A stretch of 64,000 bases of DNA from Bacillota bacterium (GCA_902363515.1 CABJAN010000002.1:1-64000); one strand, 5' to 3'; positions 17,596-26,664 are shown, numbered from the stretch's first letter. Numbers and translations: made by a program. The notes: generated from the sequence alone by a model not told the origin.

Positions 17596-17886
17596 TTACT
17601 CTTCAGTAACTACTGGAAATACAGAAACCTGTTTTTTGTCTCTGCCTTTTCTCTCGAAACGAACAACACCGTCTACTAATGCAAATAAAGTGTCGTCTCC
17701 GCCTCTTCCTACGTTAACGCCTGGATGAATTTTTGTTCCACGCTGTCTGTAAAGGATATTTCCAGCTTTTACAAACTGTCCGTCAGCTCTTTTGGCGCCA
17801 AGTCTTTTGGACTCAGAGTCACGTCCGTTCTTTGTAGAACCAACACCTTTTTTATGTGCAAATAACTGAAGGTTCATTTTTAACAT
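17596..17886 (-). CDS. rpmA: 50S ribosomal protein L27, N-terminally extended
   Basis: A 96-aa L27 with the Firmicutes N-terminal extension MLKMNLQLF before [15 protein letters not shown]. In Staphylococcus and relatives this extension is removed between F9 and A10 by the protease Prp, which is encoded 4 bp upstream here. Start ATG at 17886 follows GGAGGTGTAAAGAC. Confidence 0.97.
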   Translation of the reverse strand: MLKMNLQLFAHKKGVGSTKNGRDSESKRLGAKRADGQFVKAGNILYRQRGTKIHPGVNVGRGGDDTLFALVDGVVRFERKGRDKKQVSVFPVVTEE

Positions 17887-17890
17887 GTCT

Positions 17891-18217
17891 TTACACCTCC
17901 TCGAATATTACATCGATATATTCCATGTATTCTTCTTCTATCCCCTGTAAACCGAGGATAAGGGAATCCAGCAACAATGCCGTCTCTTCGGAATACCCCG
18001 GCTCCAGATTCACCTGCAATTCACCGGCCTCTTCATTAATATCTACAGAAAAAGTATCTTCTGTGAAGCGTTCAATAGAATTTACAGTGTTCTGTGCCAG
18101 TGCTGATGCCGCCGCACATACAATGTCACTGCCGCTCTCAGCATATCCTGCATGATCCTGCATGGTAAAACCTGAGATTCTCTGTTCTGAATCCTGATAA
18201 ATCGTTACTTTAATCAT
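17891..18217 (-). CDS. prp: Ribosomal-processing cysteine protease Prp
   Basis: A 108-aa YsxB/DUF464 protein. The catalytic pair is H22 in [10 protein letters not shown] and C34 in [10 protein letters not shown], the same positions as in S. aureus Prp. It trims the L27 extension encoded next to it. It lies between rplU and rpmA, the standard order. The ribosome site is weak, so expression probably relies on coupling to rplU. Confidence 0.95.
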   Translation of the reverse strand: MIKVTIYQDSEQRISGFTMQDHAGYAESGSDIVCAAASALAQNTVNSIERFTEDTFSVDINEEAGELQVNLEPGYSEETALLLDSLILGLQGIEEEYMEYIDVIFEEV

Positions 18218-18237
18218 AATTTCTGAAATCTACCAGA

Positions 18238-18543
18238 TTAAGCATTGATTTTTTCAATTTTTACTTTTGTAAACTGCTGTCTGTGACCGTTTTTCTTGTG
18301 GTAACCGGTTTTTCTCTTATATTTGTAAACGATAACTTTTTTTGCTTTACCGTTTTCAACTACAGATGCAGTTACAGATGCGTTAGCTACGTCTTCGCCA
18401 ACTTTTAAACCATCGTTGCTTACAGCAAGTACCTGGTCAAATGTAACAGTTTCACCAGCTTCTGCTCCAAGCTTCTCTACTCTGATAACATCGCCTTCGG
18501 CTACTTTGTACTGTTTACCACCTGTTGCAATAATTGCGTACAT
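18238..18543 (-). CDS. rplU: 50S ribosomal protein L21
   Basis: A 101-aa L21 starting [14 protein letters not shown] and carrying the C-terminal [17 protein letters not shown] signature. The start is the ATG at 18543, after GGAGGTGCC; the longer frame to 18618 is leader RNA. First gene of rplU-prp-rpmA. Confidence 0.97.
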   Translation of the reverse strand: MYAIIATGGKQYKVAEGDVIRVEKLGAEAGETVTFDQVLAVSNDGLKVGEDVANASVTASVVENGKAKKVIVYKYKRKTGYHKKNGHRQQFTKVKIEKINA

Positions 18544-18620
18544 ATGGCACCTCCTATTATCATTACTCGCCAAATACGGTGACCGAAATTTCGGTGCTTC
18601 TACCTCTTTGTGCGGCATAC
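18544..18620 (-). ncRNA. L21-leader-like 5' UTR
   Basis: The untranslated leader of rplU contains a perfect 14-nt palindrome ACCGAAATTTCGGT (18582-18595) flanked by GTAGAAGC and CACCGTATTTGGCGAG. Position before rplU-ysxB-rpmA matches the known Firmicutes L21 leader, proposed to bind L21 for autoregulation. Assignment is by position and folding, not by a covariance-model match. Confidence 0.55.
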
Positions 18621-18626
18621 GCTAAT

Positions 18627-18655
18627 ATATTAACAGCTATCTTCCCATTCGTCAA
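18627..18655 (-). promoter_or_regulatory. rplU promoter
   Basis: Minus-strand TTGACG (18655..18650), 17-base spacer, TAATAT (18632..18627). Confidence 0.7.
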
Positions 18656-18683
18656 GAGATAAAATGAATTTTTCCGGAGTTTT

Positions 18684-19628
18684 TTATCCTAATATGGAAA
18701 AAGCCCCTGATTCAAAGAAGAATCCATAGAAAAACAATATCATACCTACAATAACAGGTAAAATGGTAAACACTACCAAAAGAGCCAGCATTTTATTGGA
18801 GGACAGATACGCTCTCTCTTTTTCCTGACTTTTTCTAAGTAAATAATCCGCAGTATAAAAACCAAAAGGAACGATACATGCCATGGCAATATAAATACCA
18901 AGGAAACTAATAGGAAGTCCCTGCTCTATAAGCTGTTCTGTGGCTGCCGCAGTTTGGGCGGTATCCGTTCCTCCGGACAATAAACCGGACAGCAAAGATG
19001 GCACACTGTTGTTGATAAAATGAAACAGCGCCGGATAAATCATATTTTCTGTGCGAATCATTAAATACGACAACACACCGCCTAAAAGTGCTGTGGGAAG
19101 GAATCTCCATATACTTCCATGAAATAATCCAAACAAAATCCCCATGAAAATGGTCAGAACCCAGATATTTTTCAATCTGCTTTGCATGCTCTTTAAAATA
19201 AATCCCCTGTGTACTGCTTCTTCACACACGGCAGGCAGTACACTGCTAATCACCAAAGCAAGAAGCGGCGGAACGCTGGCAATAAATGCATTCAGATTTC
19301 CGCTTACAGAAAACATTTGCTCCGGATAAAAATAAGCCACAAGCATGGTAAGGGGAATCACAAGGGCATAGGAAGAAACCCAAAAAAGAGCCACTGCCAG
19401 AAGCTTTTTTCCTTCTGGTTTTTTTAAAGGGAATATAGCTTTAAGGGGCTGTCTGAAAAGTTTTGCTCCGGCAATACTAAGCAGGAGCAGATACAACTCC
19501 GTAAGCGCCAGTCCGTACATGCCCCATTTTCCCTGCATCCAGGCGATAATAGTATAAAAGGACGCCATCACCACAAGGAACATCGCAATTCCATGCCAGG
19601 GTTTTAACGTGCAGTTATTTTTTTCCAT
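18684..19628 (-). CDS. CPBP-family intramembrane metalloprotease (Abi/CAAX-like)
   Basis: A 314-aa protein with about eight membrane helices. The CPBP motif 1 is CEEAVHRGF (E136, E137, R141), and the later histidines are in LFGLFHGSIWR and ALFHFINNS, so the catalytic set is complete. Substrates of these proteins in Clostridia are unknown; relatives process peptides or confer bacteriocin immunity. The start overlaps the Nudix stop by 14 bp, so they are cotranscribed. Confidence 0.88.
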   Translation of the reverse strand: MEKNNCTLKPWHGIAMFLVVMASFYTIIAWMQGKWGMYGLALTELYLLLLSIAGAKLFRQPLKAIFPLKKPEGKKLLAVALFWVSSYALVIPLTMLVAYFYPEQMFSVSGNLNAFIASVPPLLALVISSVLPAVCEEAVHRGFILKSMQSRLKNIWVLTIFMGILFGLFHGSIWRFLPTALLGGVLSYLMIRTENMIYPALFHFINNSVPSLLSGLLSGGTDTAQTAAATEQLIEQGLPISFLGIYIAMACIVPFGFYTADYLLRKSQEKERAYLSSNKMLALLVVFTILPVIVGMILFFYGFFFESGAFSILG

Positions 19629-20103
19629 CTAACACCGCCTCTTTCAAAACATCATCCACATAAGTCAGTTTTAAAGAAAAGAAAGGCCTGTCTTCTTCCA
19701 GAAGCCGGAAGAAAATCTTATCTCCCTCCCATAGATTCAGGTTAAAGAGTTCTTTTTTGTCAACCCATTCCAGAACTCCTTCATCACAGGGGCTCAAAGT
19801 TCCCTGAAATTCATCGGCTGTGTAGAGACACATATATTCCGTTTCAGAAAAACTTCCGTCACCTTTAGAGAAGCAAAAGGTGACTATCCCTCGAAAACGA
19901 TAGGAAGTAAGGGTAAGTCCGGTTTCTTCTTTTACTTCCCGCGAAAGACATTCTTCCGGGCTTTCATCCTGCTCAAAATGACCGCCTACACCAATCCATT
20001 TATCTTTGTTGACATCATTTTCTTTGGATACGCGGTGGAGCATTAAATATTGTCCATCTTTTTCAATATAGCACAATGTGGTTAAAGGTGATTTTTCTTT
20101 CAT
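19615..20103 (-). CDS. Nudix hydrolase (MutT-like)
   Basis: A 162-aa Nudix protein. The Nudix box is GGHFEQDESPEECLSREVKEE followed by TGL (about 40-63), with all catalytic acidic residues present. Such proteins remove pyrophosphate from (oxidised) nucleoside triphosphates; the HRVSKENDVNKDKWIGVGG segment resembles 8-oxo-dGTP diphosphatases of Firmicutes. AGGAGG lies about 12 bases before the ATG at 20103. Confidence 0.9.
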   Translation of the reverse strand: MKEKSPLTTLCYIEKDGQYLMLHRVSKENDVNKDKWIGVGGHFEQDESPEECLSREVKEETGLTLTSYRFRGIVTFCFSKGDGSFSETEYMCLYTADEFQGTLSPCDEGVLEWVDKKELFNLNLWEGDKIFFRLLEEDRPFFSLKLTYVDDVLKEAVLDGKK

Positions 20104-20119
20104 ATACTACCATAGCCTC

Positions 20120-21316
20120 CTATTTTTCCAGGGCTTTCAGTTCTTCCAGCAAAGACTTCCGCACTTTTTTTCTGGTGACCTCCACAATATTTAATGGAGT
20201 CATATCTACCACAGTTCCTTTCACCGGGTCTTGTTTTAAGTATACCTGAAGGGTTTGAAGCAATTCCTTTTTATCTTCTTCCTTTTCCAGATTAATAAAA
20301 TCAATTAAAATAATACCGGAAAGATTCCGAAGACGAAGCTGCAAGGCAATTTCTCTGGCTGCCTCCAGATTAATCTTCCGAAAGGTTTCCTGAATTTCTT
20401 TTTTTCCGGAAAACTTCCCGGTATTCACATCAATGCAAACAAAAGCTTCCGTCTGCTGAATTACCAGAAAGCCGCCGGATTTTAGCCATACACGCTCCTG
20501 TGCTGCTTCTGAAACAGCCGTTTCCAGAGAATAAAGTTTTGCAAGAGGAAGCAGGGAATCCTCATAAAAACGTACCGGAACCTCTTGAGTTTCATAACAT
20601 TGAAGATAGCTTTGGACTTGTTGAAAAACAGCCTTATCATCCGTTATGATTTCTTCCAGATTTTTCGTATAGGTGCTTTGGAGTACCTGTATAGAATCAG
20701 GAATATTTTCTTTTAACAGGGAGAAGCAAACTCTGGTGGAAGCCCGTTTCAATACATCTTCATACTGATTCTGCAACTGCTTTAGTTCTCGTAAAATATC
20801 AGAAGTATCTGCATCTCTGCAGTTCGTCCGGACAATAACCCCTGCCTGTTTGGGAAGATGATCTTCTAAAATTTCCCGGATTCGTTTCTTCTCTTCTTTC
20901 TTTAACTTCCCGGAAAATCCCAATTCTTTTCTCTGAGAGGTAAGTACCAGATAGCGCCCGGTAAAATTCAGATTTCCGCTTACACAGGGAAGCTTTGTCT
21001 TAATCCCTTCCTTGGAAACCTGTACCAGAACTTCATCGCCGATTTTCATGGTCTTATCTTTTTTCGGGTTTGTGAAAAAAATTTCTGATTTTTCATCCAT
21101 AGAATAATAACAGGAAATTCCATCTGCAATTTCAATAAAAGCAGCGTGAATATTTTTTACAATGTTCTGTACTTTTCCAATATAGATATTTCCCAGAATC
21201 CCTTTTTCTTTCTCGTGAAAGATATGAAGCTGGCAGATTCTTCCCTGTTCTGCCAGAGCAGATACCATCACCTCTTTTTGGTGACAAATCATATGGGTAA
21301 TAATTAATTTACTCAA
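20120..21316 (-). CDS. rng: Ribonuclease E/G-family protein, short form
   Basis: Endoribonuclease of the RNase G type. An S1 domain (about 35-115, GNIYIGKVQNIV, AAFIEIADG) precedes the DNase-I-like catalytic region with D296 in CIDVNTGKFSG and D339 in ILIDFINLEK. The protein ends soon after VEVTRKKVRKSLLEEL and lacks the CPxC zinc link that joins subunits in E. coli RNase E/G. The start is chosen as the TTG at 21316 (MSKLIIT), which fits the family N-terminus and has AGGTG seven bases upstream; a GTG at 21325 is possible. It overlaps the upstream gene by 8 bp. Confidence 0.88.
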   Translation of the reverse strand: MSKLIITHMICHQKEVMVSALAEQGRICQLHIFHEKEKGILGNIYIGKVQNIVKNIHAAFIEIADGISCYYSMDEKSEIFFTNPKKDKTMKIGDEVLVQVSKEGIKTKLPCVSGNLNFTGRYLVLTSQRKELGFSGKLKKEEKKRIREILEDHLPKQAGVIVRTNCRDADTSDILRELKQLQNQYEDVLKRASTRVCFSLLKENIPDSIQVLQSTYTKNLEEIITDDKAVFQQVQSYLQCYETQEVPVRFYEDSLLPLAKLYSLETAVSEAAQERVWLKSGGFLVIQQTEAFVCIDVNTGKFSGKKEIQETFRKINLEAAREIALQLRLRNLSGIILIDFINLEKEEDKKELLQTLQVYLKQDPVKGTVVDMTPLNIVEVTRKKVRKSLLEELKALEK

Positions 21317-22016
21317 TATCTTCACCTAAATCTTCCAGAGAAACCAGATTTCGATTTCCTTCTGTGCCAGTATCTGCATAAACCTCCAGGCGATGAATCA
21401 GGAGGCTAAAGGCATCGAAGTCTTTGCCGCAAAATTTATAAAAGGCCTCCATCACCAGCTCTGGTTTGGTGTTTTTTACACTTCCGGCTGCCAGTTTCAG
21501 AAAAATTCCATTTCCCTGCACCTGCATGTCATAAAGAAACGGTTTCAAATCTACTTCTTTTTCATTTTTCTTGGTTTTTTTCACAATCATGATTTCCGGC
21601 TGTTCCAGAAAGGCAGTGACTTTTTCCTGCCAGTCAACAGCCGGTTCCATTCCCTCACGGAATTTTACTTCATAGTCTGCAGCAGCTACCAATGCCATAG
21701 CTGCATTTGCCTTTCCATCCGGTATTTTACGAAAACTTAAAATTTCCATTCCCTCTACCATAACCTGGTTCAGGCGTTTCACAGCTTCTCTGGAAGAAAG
21801 AGGTGTTTTGATTTCCAGGTCAAAATATTCTCCGGTGCTGGTTACCCCTACGCCAAGAGGCGCTGCAAAGGACATAATCATATGGGGACTGAAACCTTCG
21901 GAATATGCGGCATCAATGTGAGCCCTTTTAATCGCTTTCTGGAAATAGCGCATAATATCCAAATGTCCGATAAATTTCATTGTCCCTTGTTTTGCAAATT
22001 TAATTCTTACTTTCAA
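21309..22016 (-). CDS. TIGR03936-family radical-SAM-associated protein (DUF2344)
   Basis: A 235-aa protein, with VRIKFAKQGTMKFIGHLDIMR in pieces (KFIGHLDIMRYFQKAIKRA) and GFSPHMIMSFAAPLGVGVTSTGEY, the DUF2344 hallmarks. Function is unproven; it is nearly always found beside or fused to TIGR03960. The start is a TTG at 22016, six bases after a strong AAAGGAGGAA; the ATG at 22049 would place that ribosome site inside the gene. It overlaps the upstream stop by 17 bp. Confidence 0.9.
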   Translation of the reverse strand: MKVRIKFAKQGTMKFIGHLDIMRYFQKAIKRAHIDAAYSEGFSPHMIMSFAAPLGVGVTSTGEYFDLEIKTPLSSREAVKRLNQVMVEGMEILSFRKIPDGKANAAMALVAAADYEVKFREGMEPAVDWQEKVTAFLEQPEIMIVKKTKKNEKEVDLKPFLYDMQVQGNGIFLKLAAGSVKNTKPELVMEAFYKFCGKDFDAFSLLIHRLEVYADTGTEGNRNLVSLEDLGEDIE

Positions 22017-23865
22017 TGCAGATTCCTCCTTTGTAGATACCAGCGCCACAGCCGGAACATTTCATTTTGCAGTTTGGAGTGATTTCTTCCTTATGAGCCT
22101 TCTCCCATTCTTTTTCCAGGAATTTTCTGGAAACACCAATAGAAATGAAATCCCATGGGAAAATTTCATCCAAAGGACGCTCCCGCAGTGTATAGAACTC
22201 AGGGTCTAAGCCAATTTCCTCAAAGGCTTCCATCCACAGGTCATAGCGGAAGTATTCGGACCAGGCATCAAAAATTGCGCCTTTTTTATAAACAGCCTCA
22301 ATAACATCCGCAAGTCTTCGGTCTCCTCTTGCCAGAATACCTTCCAGAACTGTTACATCTGCTTCGTGATAATTATATTTAATACTCTTTTGATTTAACT
22401 GAGCCCGGATTTCCTCTTTTACAATTTTCGCTTTTTCCAGATAATCTTCTTTGCGGAACATGCCAGCCCACTGGAACGGTGTGAATGGCTTTGGCACAAA
22501 AAAGGACGTGCTTACTACAATCTGGCATTTTCCATGGCGCTGATCCTTTGGAATTTCATAATATTTCTTGGCAATAGCTTCTGCCAGATGGGCAATACCT
22601 CTCATATCCTCTTCTGTTTCCGTAGGAAGACCCAGCATAAAGTACAATTTTACCCGGCTCCATCCTCCTTCAAAAGCTTTGGATGCACCTTCTAAAATAA
22701 CTTCTTCAGTCAGACCTTTGTTAATTACATCCCTAAGTCTTTGGGAACCGGCTTCCGGCGCAAAGGTCAGGCTGCTTTTTTTAATATCCTGCACCTTGCT
22801 CATTACATCCAGGGAAAAAGCATCAATACGAAGAGAGGGCAGGGAAATATTTACCTTTCTGGCAGAACATTCCTCAATTAAATAATCAATGAGCTCCGGC
22901 AATTGGGAATAGTCGCTGGAACTTAAAGAACTAAGAGAAATTTCTTCATGTCCGCTGCTTTCTAACATGGATTTTGCAGTGTCCTTCAGGAAGTCTACGT
23001 CACGCTCTCTGGTTGGGCGGTATAACATACCTGCCTGACAGAACCGACACCCTCTGATACAGCCCCTTTGGATTTCCAGAGTCACCCGGTCCTGTGTTGC
23101 TTTGATAAAAGGTACAATGGGCTTTTTCGGATAATAGGTGTTGGTTAAATCCATAACCACCTGCTTTTCAATTTTCTCTTTTGCATGAGGATTTACCGGT
23201 TTAAAAGAAGCAATGGTTCCGTCCTCATGGTAGGTTGTTTCATAGAAAGAAGGCACGTAAATGCCTGGAATCTCTGCAGCCATTTCCAGAAATTCCCTTC
23301 TGCTTTTCCCACTGTTTTTCCATTCCTTATAAGCATCCAGTAGCTGGTTAAACACCGTTTCCCCTTCCCCAATATAAAACATATCAAAGAAAGGCGCTAA
23401 AGGCTCCGGATTATAAGTACAAGGTCCTCCGCCCATAACAAATGGATGATCCAGAGTTCTGTCTTCTGAACGTAATGGAATCTGGCTTAAATCCAGAAGC
23501 TGCAGAATGTTGGTGTAACACATTTCGTATTGAATAGTAATCCCAAGGAAATCAAAATCTTTGACAGGATCCTGAGATTCCAGTGCAAATAGCGGAATCT
23601 GCTGTTCTCTCATAATCTTGTCCAAATCCGGCCACGGAGAATAAACACGTTCACACCAGGTATCTTCACGCTGATTGAACATGTCATATAATATCTGGAT
23701 CCCAAGATGGGACATGCCGATCTGGTAAGAATCAGGGAAGGCCATGGCGAATCTGGTGGAAATTTGATCCTTATCTTTCATTACTGAGTTGACCTCATTC
23801 CCAATATAGCGGGCTGGATTTTCAACTTTTAATAATATTTCATCACTTAAAGCTAGTTTTCTCAT
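22000..23865 (-). CDS. TIGR03960-family B12-binding-domain/radical SAM protein
   Basis: A 621-aa protein with a cobalamin-binding-like N-terminal domain (about 40-190) and a radical SAM core whose [4Fe-4S] cysteines are C269, C273 and C276 in RGCIRGCRFCQAG. A C-terminal extension (about 480-621) ends with a cysteine cluster CKMKCSGCG. Substrate unknown; the constant neighbours TIGR03936, RNase G and rplU suggest an RNA or ribosome link, which is inference. Confidence 0.92.
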   Translation of the reverse strand: MRKLALSDEILLKVENPARYIGNEVNSVMKDKDQISTRFAMAFPDSYQIGMSHLGIQILYDMFNQREDTWCERVYSPWPDLDKIMREQQIPLFALESQDPVKDFDFLGITIQYEMCYTNILQLLDLSQIPLRSEDRTLDHPFVMGGGPCTYNPEPLAPFFDMFYIGEGETVFNQLLDAYKEWKNSGKSRREFLEMAAEIPGIYVPSFYETTYHEDGTIASFKPVNPHAKEKIEKQVVMDLTNTYYPKKPIVPFIKATQDRVTLEIQRGCIRGCRFCQAGMLYRPTRERDVDFLKDTAKSMLESSGHEEISLSSLSSSDYSQLPELIDYLIEECSARKVNISLPSLRIDAFSLDVMSKVQDIKKSSLTFAPEAGSQRLRDVINKGLTEEVILEGASKAFEGGWSRVKLYFMLGLPTETEEDMRGIAHLAEAIAKKYYEIPKDQRHGKCQIVVSTSFFVPKPFTPFQWAGMFRKEDYLEKAKIVKEEIRAQLNQKSIKYNYHEADVTVLEGILARGDRRLADVIEAVYKKGAIFDAWSEYFRYDLWMEAFEEIGLDPEFYTLRERPLDEIFPWDFISIGVSRKFLEKEWEKAHKEEITPNCKMKCSGCGAGIYKGGICIESKN

Positions 23866-23920
23866 ATAGTTCCTTTCTACTTTTCATGTTTATGTTTTAC
23901 AACACGATTAAATCTACACC

Positions 23921-23949
23921 ATTATATACAGTTTAGGGAAGAACTTCAA
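23921..23949 (-). promoter_or_regulatory. Promoter of the TIGR03960-TIGR03936-rng operon
   Basis: Minus-strand TTGAAG (23949..23944), 17-base spacer, perfect TATAAT (23926..23921); it overlaps the end of the hydrolase gene. Confidence 0.75.
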
Positions 23950-24566
23950 GCCTTCCAAAAAACCTTCAACTGTTCTGCTAATACCCCTGGCGCCTGTTGA
24001 TTCACCACATGGCCGCATCCCTCTATGATACTTAACTGTGCGTTTGGAATCTTCTCTGCCAGTTCTGTAGATGCCTTTTTGTTTGCAGAATCCTTTTCGC
24101 CACACACAACCAGGGTTGGACAGATAATGTTAGTAAGCTCAGAATGAAAATCAAGTTTTGCCATTGTCCTGGATAATTGAATAAAATCTTTTTTTGAAAA
24201 TCCGATACCTTCAAACTTTTGCTCTGACATGAGACGAAACATAAAATTCTGAATTGCCAGCAGTTTTCTTGGCATCACATACTGGGTTCCAATAAGCACC
24301 AGTGAATTTACCCGTTCCGGATGGGAAATTGCATAGTGTAAAGCAAGAATGCCTCCAAGAGATATTCCGCATAAATCTAATTTCTCTGCTTCCGGTTGGC
24401 AAAAAGCACAAAACGCCTCATAAAGATTTTCATAGTTACATTCCTTATGAGAAAGGAATGAAGGCAAATCCGGACGTAAAACCTTTGCCTTTAAATTTAT
24501 ATCAGAAAGAACCTGATTCCAGCTATTGGGTCCTTGTCCAAGTCCATGTATAAAAATGTATGCCAT
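23946..24566 (-). CDS. Alpha/beta-fold hydrolase
   Basis: A 206-aa hydrolase with nucleophile S69 in LCGISLGGILALHYA, acid D in VVCGEKDSA and base H in GCGHVVNQ. The oxyanion motif HGLGQGP is at the N-terminus. The closest recognisable types are MenH/BioH-like small hydrolases, but the substrate cannot be inferred. The start ATG at 24566 follows GAGGTGAAAAAC; the GTG at 24575 would destroy that site. Monocistronic between a terminator and the TIGR03960 operon. Confidence 0.88.
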   Translation of the reverse strand: MAYIFIHGLGQGPNSWNQVLSDINLKAKVLRPDLPSFLSHKECNYENLYEAFCAFCQPEAEKLDLCGISLGGILALHYAISHPERVNSLVLIGTQYVMPRKLLAIQNFMFRLMSEQKFEGIGFSKKDFIQLSRTMAKLDFHSELTNIICPTLVVCGEKDSANKKASTELAEKIPNAQLSIIEGCGHVVNQQAPGVLAEQLKVFWKA

Positions 24567-24612
24567 GTTTTTCACCTCATTTGTTTTCTATACTTTCTTC
24601 CTTAATAATCGT

Positions 24613-24660
24613 ATTATAGCAAAAAATCCTGAAAAAGCCTATACCTGCTTTTTCAGGATT
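24613..24660 (-). terminator. Terminator after the GntR/ABC operon, with an extended -10 in its tail
   Basis: Perfect 14-bp stem AATCCTGAAAAAGC (24625-24638 with 24647-24660), then TTTTTTGC on the minus strand. The tail runs into TGCTATAAT (-10 at 24618..24613), a plausible extended -10 promoter for the hydrolase gene. Confidence 0.8.
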
Positions 24661-24676
24661 CCCCCCATATTAAATA

Positions 24677-25339
24677 TTATGAATATTCTTTTTTCTGAAA
24701 TATAAACGCCGACAGAAAATAAGAACCTATAAAAGCAACACAGGTGATGCTTAATATCATGATCAGACTTATATAATAGGTTGTATCAGATACGTCTTTA
24801 TTACCGAGAAATATATTTATAAGCACGCTTATTCCCACAAGAATTGCCACTGAAATAATAACACTTAGAATTGCTGTGATTTCTGTTTTTTCTGTGCCCA
24901 GGAAATAGTAAAGCGGATAAAAAACAGAACCAATAAATATTGCCAAAATCCCTCCGCCTAAAACAAGTGTGAAAGCATCACGAAAGCCATAATAAAAATA
25001 TTGATTTCCATGAATCAGAATTGTAATGGTCATAAATATCGTTACCACTATCATACCAGCCACACACCAGCATACATGGCTGATATAATAGCTTTGAACA
25101 ATCTGATTTCTTTTAACTGGCAAAGAAATCTTATACTTATACCATTTGGATAAGCTTTCTTTTCTTAAACACAGGACTACTAATACCAAAAGTGCCGGAG
25201 TAAGTGTTAAAGAAAAAATACCTAGTAAAGAAGCGCTGCCAGTAGCAGAAACAAGAATTCCGAATAAGAGAACAAGAGGAATTAAAATTTTTATATTTTC
25301 CAATACGCCCATAAAATTATTTTTTAAAAGTCCTTTCAT
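24677..25339 (-). CDS. ABC-2 type transporter permease
   Basis: A 220-aa protein with six predicted membrane helices (about 14-32, 38-56, 85-105, 117-140, 153-173, 187-210) and no extracytoplasmic domain, typical of the ABC-2 permeases paired with YtrA-regulated ATPases. Its start overlaps the ATPase stop by 4 bp (ATGA). Function is likely drug, peptide or cell-wall-antibiotic detoxification by analogy with ytr-type operons. Confidence 0.88.
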   Translation of the reverse strand: MKGLLKNNFMGVLENIKILIPLVLLFGILVSATGSASLLGIFSLTLTPALLVLVVLCLRKESLSKWYKYKISLPVKRNQIVQSYYISHVCWCVAGMIVVTIFMTITILIHGNQYFYYGFRDAFTLVLGGGILAIFIGSVFYPLYYFLGTEKTEITAILSVIISVAILVGISVLINIFLGNKDVSDTTYYISLIMILSITCVAFIGSYFLSAFIFQKKEYS

Positions 25340-26202
25340 ATCTGTTCCCCCTTTACTAAAAGAAGCATAATCTCATCAATCGTTGTATGGTCAATGATAA
25401 CATTAGGATATTTCTTTCTGGCTTTCTCAATATCTGAAACCAGGATGTCTATTTGATAATCTTTTCTGCGGTAAGCAAGGATATCTTCATTGTCCAAGGA
25501 TGAAAAAACTTTTTCTGTACATCTTAAAACAGCATAATTATAAATAAGCGTATCTTTCAGCTCTGTCAGGATAATTTTCCCCTTGTGAATAAAGGTAATA
25601 TAATCCGCAATCCGCTCTAAATCGCTGGTAATATGGGAAGATAACAATATGGAATGTTTTTCATCCTCCACAAACTCCAAAAAAAGATCCAATATTTCTT
25701 CGCGCATGATAGGATCTAAACCACTGGTTGCCTCATCTAAAATTAGTAATTGAGGATGATGGGAAAGCGCAGCTGCCACTGCCAGCTTCATAGTCATACC
25801 CTTGGAGTATTTTGAGATTTTCTGATTACTTTTTAGCTGAAATTTTTCTAAGTATCGTTCAAACAGGGATACATCCCACTGCTGATAAATACCTGCCATA
25901 ATGTCAGAAATCTGTCTGGCAGTCAAATACCCCGGAAAGTTATCACCATCATACACAACTCCTATATTTTCCCGAATCTGGATATCCTTGTCCTTCATTT
26001 CTTTTCCGAAAATTTCGATTAAGCCACTATCCTTTTTCAGAGTGTTGAGAATACACCCGATGGTGGTTGTTTTTCCGGCGCCATTTTCACCAACAAATCC
26101 CATAATTGCTCCAGATGGCAGCGCAAAGGTAACGTGATTTAACATAAAATCTGAAGCATCATATTGTTTACATACATTTTGTAGCTTTAAGGCATAGTCC
26201 AT
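25336..26202 (-). CDS. ABC transporter ATP-binding protein (YtrB-like)
   Basis: A 288-aa ATPase with Walker A GENGAGKTTT near 38-46, signature ISKYSKGMTMKLAV (degenerate YSKGM typical of this class), Walker B LLILDEATSGLDP and H-loop LLSSHITSDLE. The C-terminal 80 residues are the usual extension. It starts 1 bp after the GntR stop, with GAGGACG as ribosome site. Confidence 0.92.
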   Translation of the reverse strand: MDYALKLQNVCKQYDASDFMLNHVTFALPSGAIMGFVGENGAGKTTTIGCILNTLKKDSGLIEIFGKEMKDKDIQIRENIGVVYDGDNFPGYLTARQISDIMAGIYQQWDVSLFERYLEKFQLKSNQKISKYSKGMTMKLAVAAALSHHPQLLILDEATSGLDPIMREEILDLFLEFVEDEKHSILLSSHITSDLERIADYITFIHKGKIILTELKDTLIYNYAVLRCTEKVFSSLDNEDILAYRRKDYQIDILVSDIEKARKKYPNVIIDHTTIDEIMLLLVKGEQI

Positions 26203-26203
26203 A

Positions 26204-26581
26204 TTATTCGTCCTCCGTATAAAATAGTGTAAGTAATTCCTGTAGCTTAGAAAGTGAAATATGATTTGTTCTGCCTATTTCTGCGGCAATCTGCAGGTGC
26301 TCCTCTGCAATACGCTGTTGTTCCTCCTGGTAAAATTCTTTGTTTCGTGCAGATACAAAACTTCCTCTTCCTATAGTGGTTTCAATAAAGCCATCCCTTT
26401 GCAAGGTCTCATAAGCTTTTTGCACTGTAATCACACTTACGTGCAGTGATTTTGCCAATGCCCTCATGGAAGGAATGCTCTCTCCAGATTTTAATTCTTC
26501 ACTCATAATCATCGCTTTGATTTGAGAAGTTATCTGTTCATAAATTGGCTTATCAGCATTATTACTGATTACAATCTCCAT
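26204..26581 (-). CDS. GntR-family regulator, YtrA subfamily
   Basis: A 125-aa repressor with an N-terminal winged helix (KPIYEQITSQIKAMI, GESIPSMRALAKSLHVSVITVQKAYETL, IGRGSFV) and only a short C-terminal helix pair, diagnostic of YtrA regulators of ABC exporters. The start ATG at 26581 follows GAGGGAGC; the longer frame to 26647 covers the promoter. It heads its own ABC operon, and a palindromic operator lies over its promoter. Confidence 0.93.
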   Translation of the reverse strand: MEIVISNNADKPIYEQITSQIKAMIMSEELKSGESIPSMRALAKSLHVSVITVQKAYETLQRDGFIETTIGRGSFVSARNKEFYQEEQQRIAEEHLQIAAEIGRTNHISLSKLQELLTLFYTEDE

Positions 26582-26597
26582 TTTTGCTCCCTCTTTT

Positions 26598-26647
26598 AAT
26601 GTACTTATTGTATAAGTACATTTTAAACATTTTAAGGGATTTGTCAA
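26598..26647 (-). promoter_or_regulatory. Promoter and palindromic operator of the GntR/ABC operon
   Basis: Minus-strand TTGACA (26647..26642), 16-base spacer, TAAAAT (26625..26620). A perfect inverted repeat, AATGTACTTA and TAAGTACATT (26598-26607 and 26613-26622), covers the 3' end of the -10 and the start site, the expected place for autorepression by the YtrA-type regulator. Confidence 0.85.
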
Positions 26648-26664
26648 GAATAAATTTTTATCTG

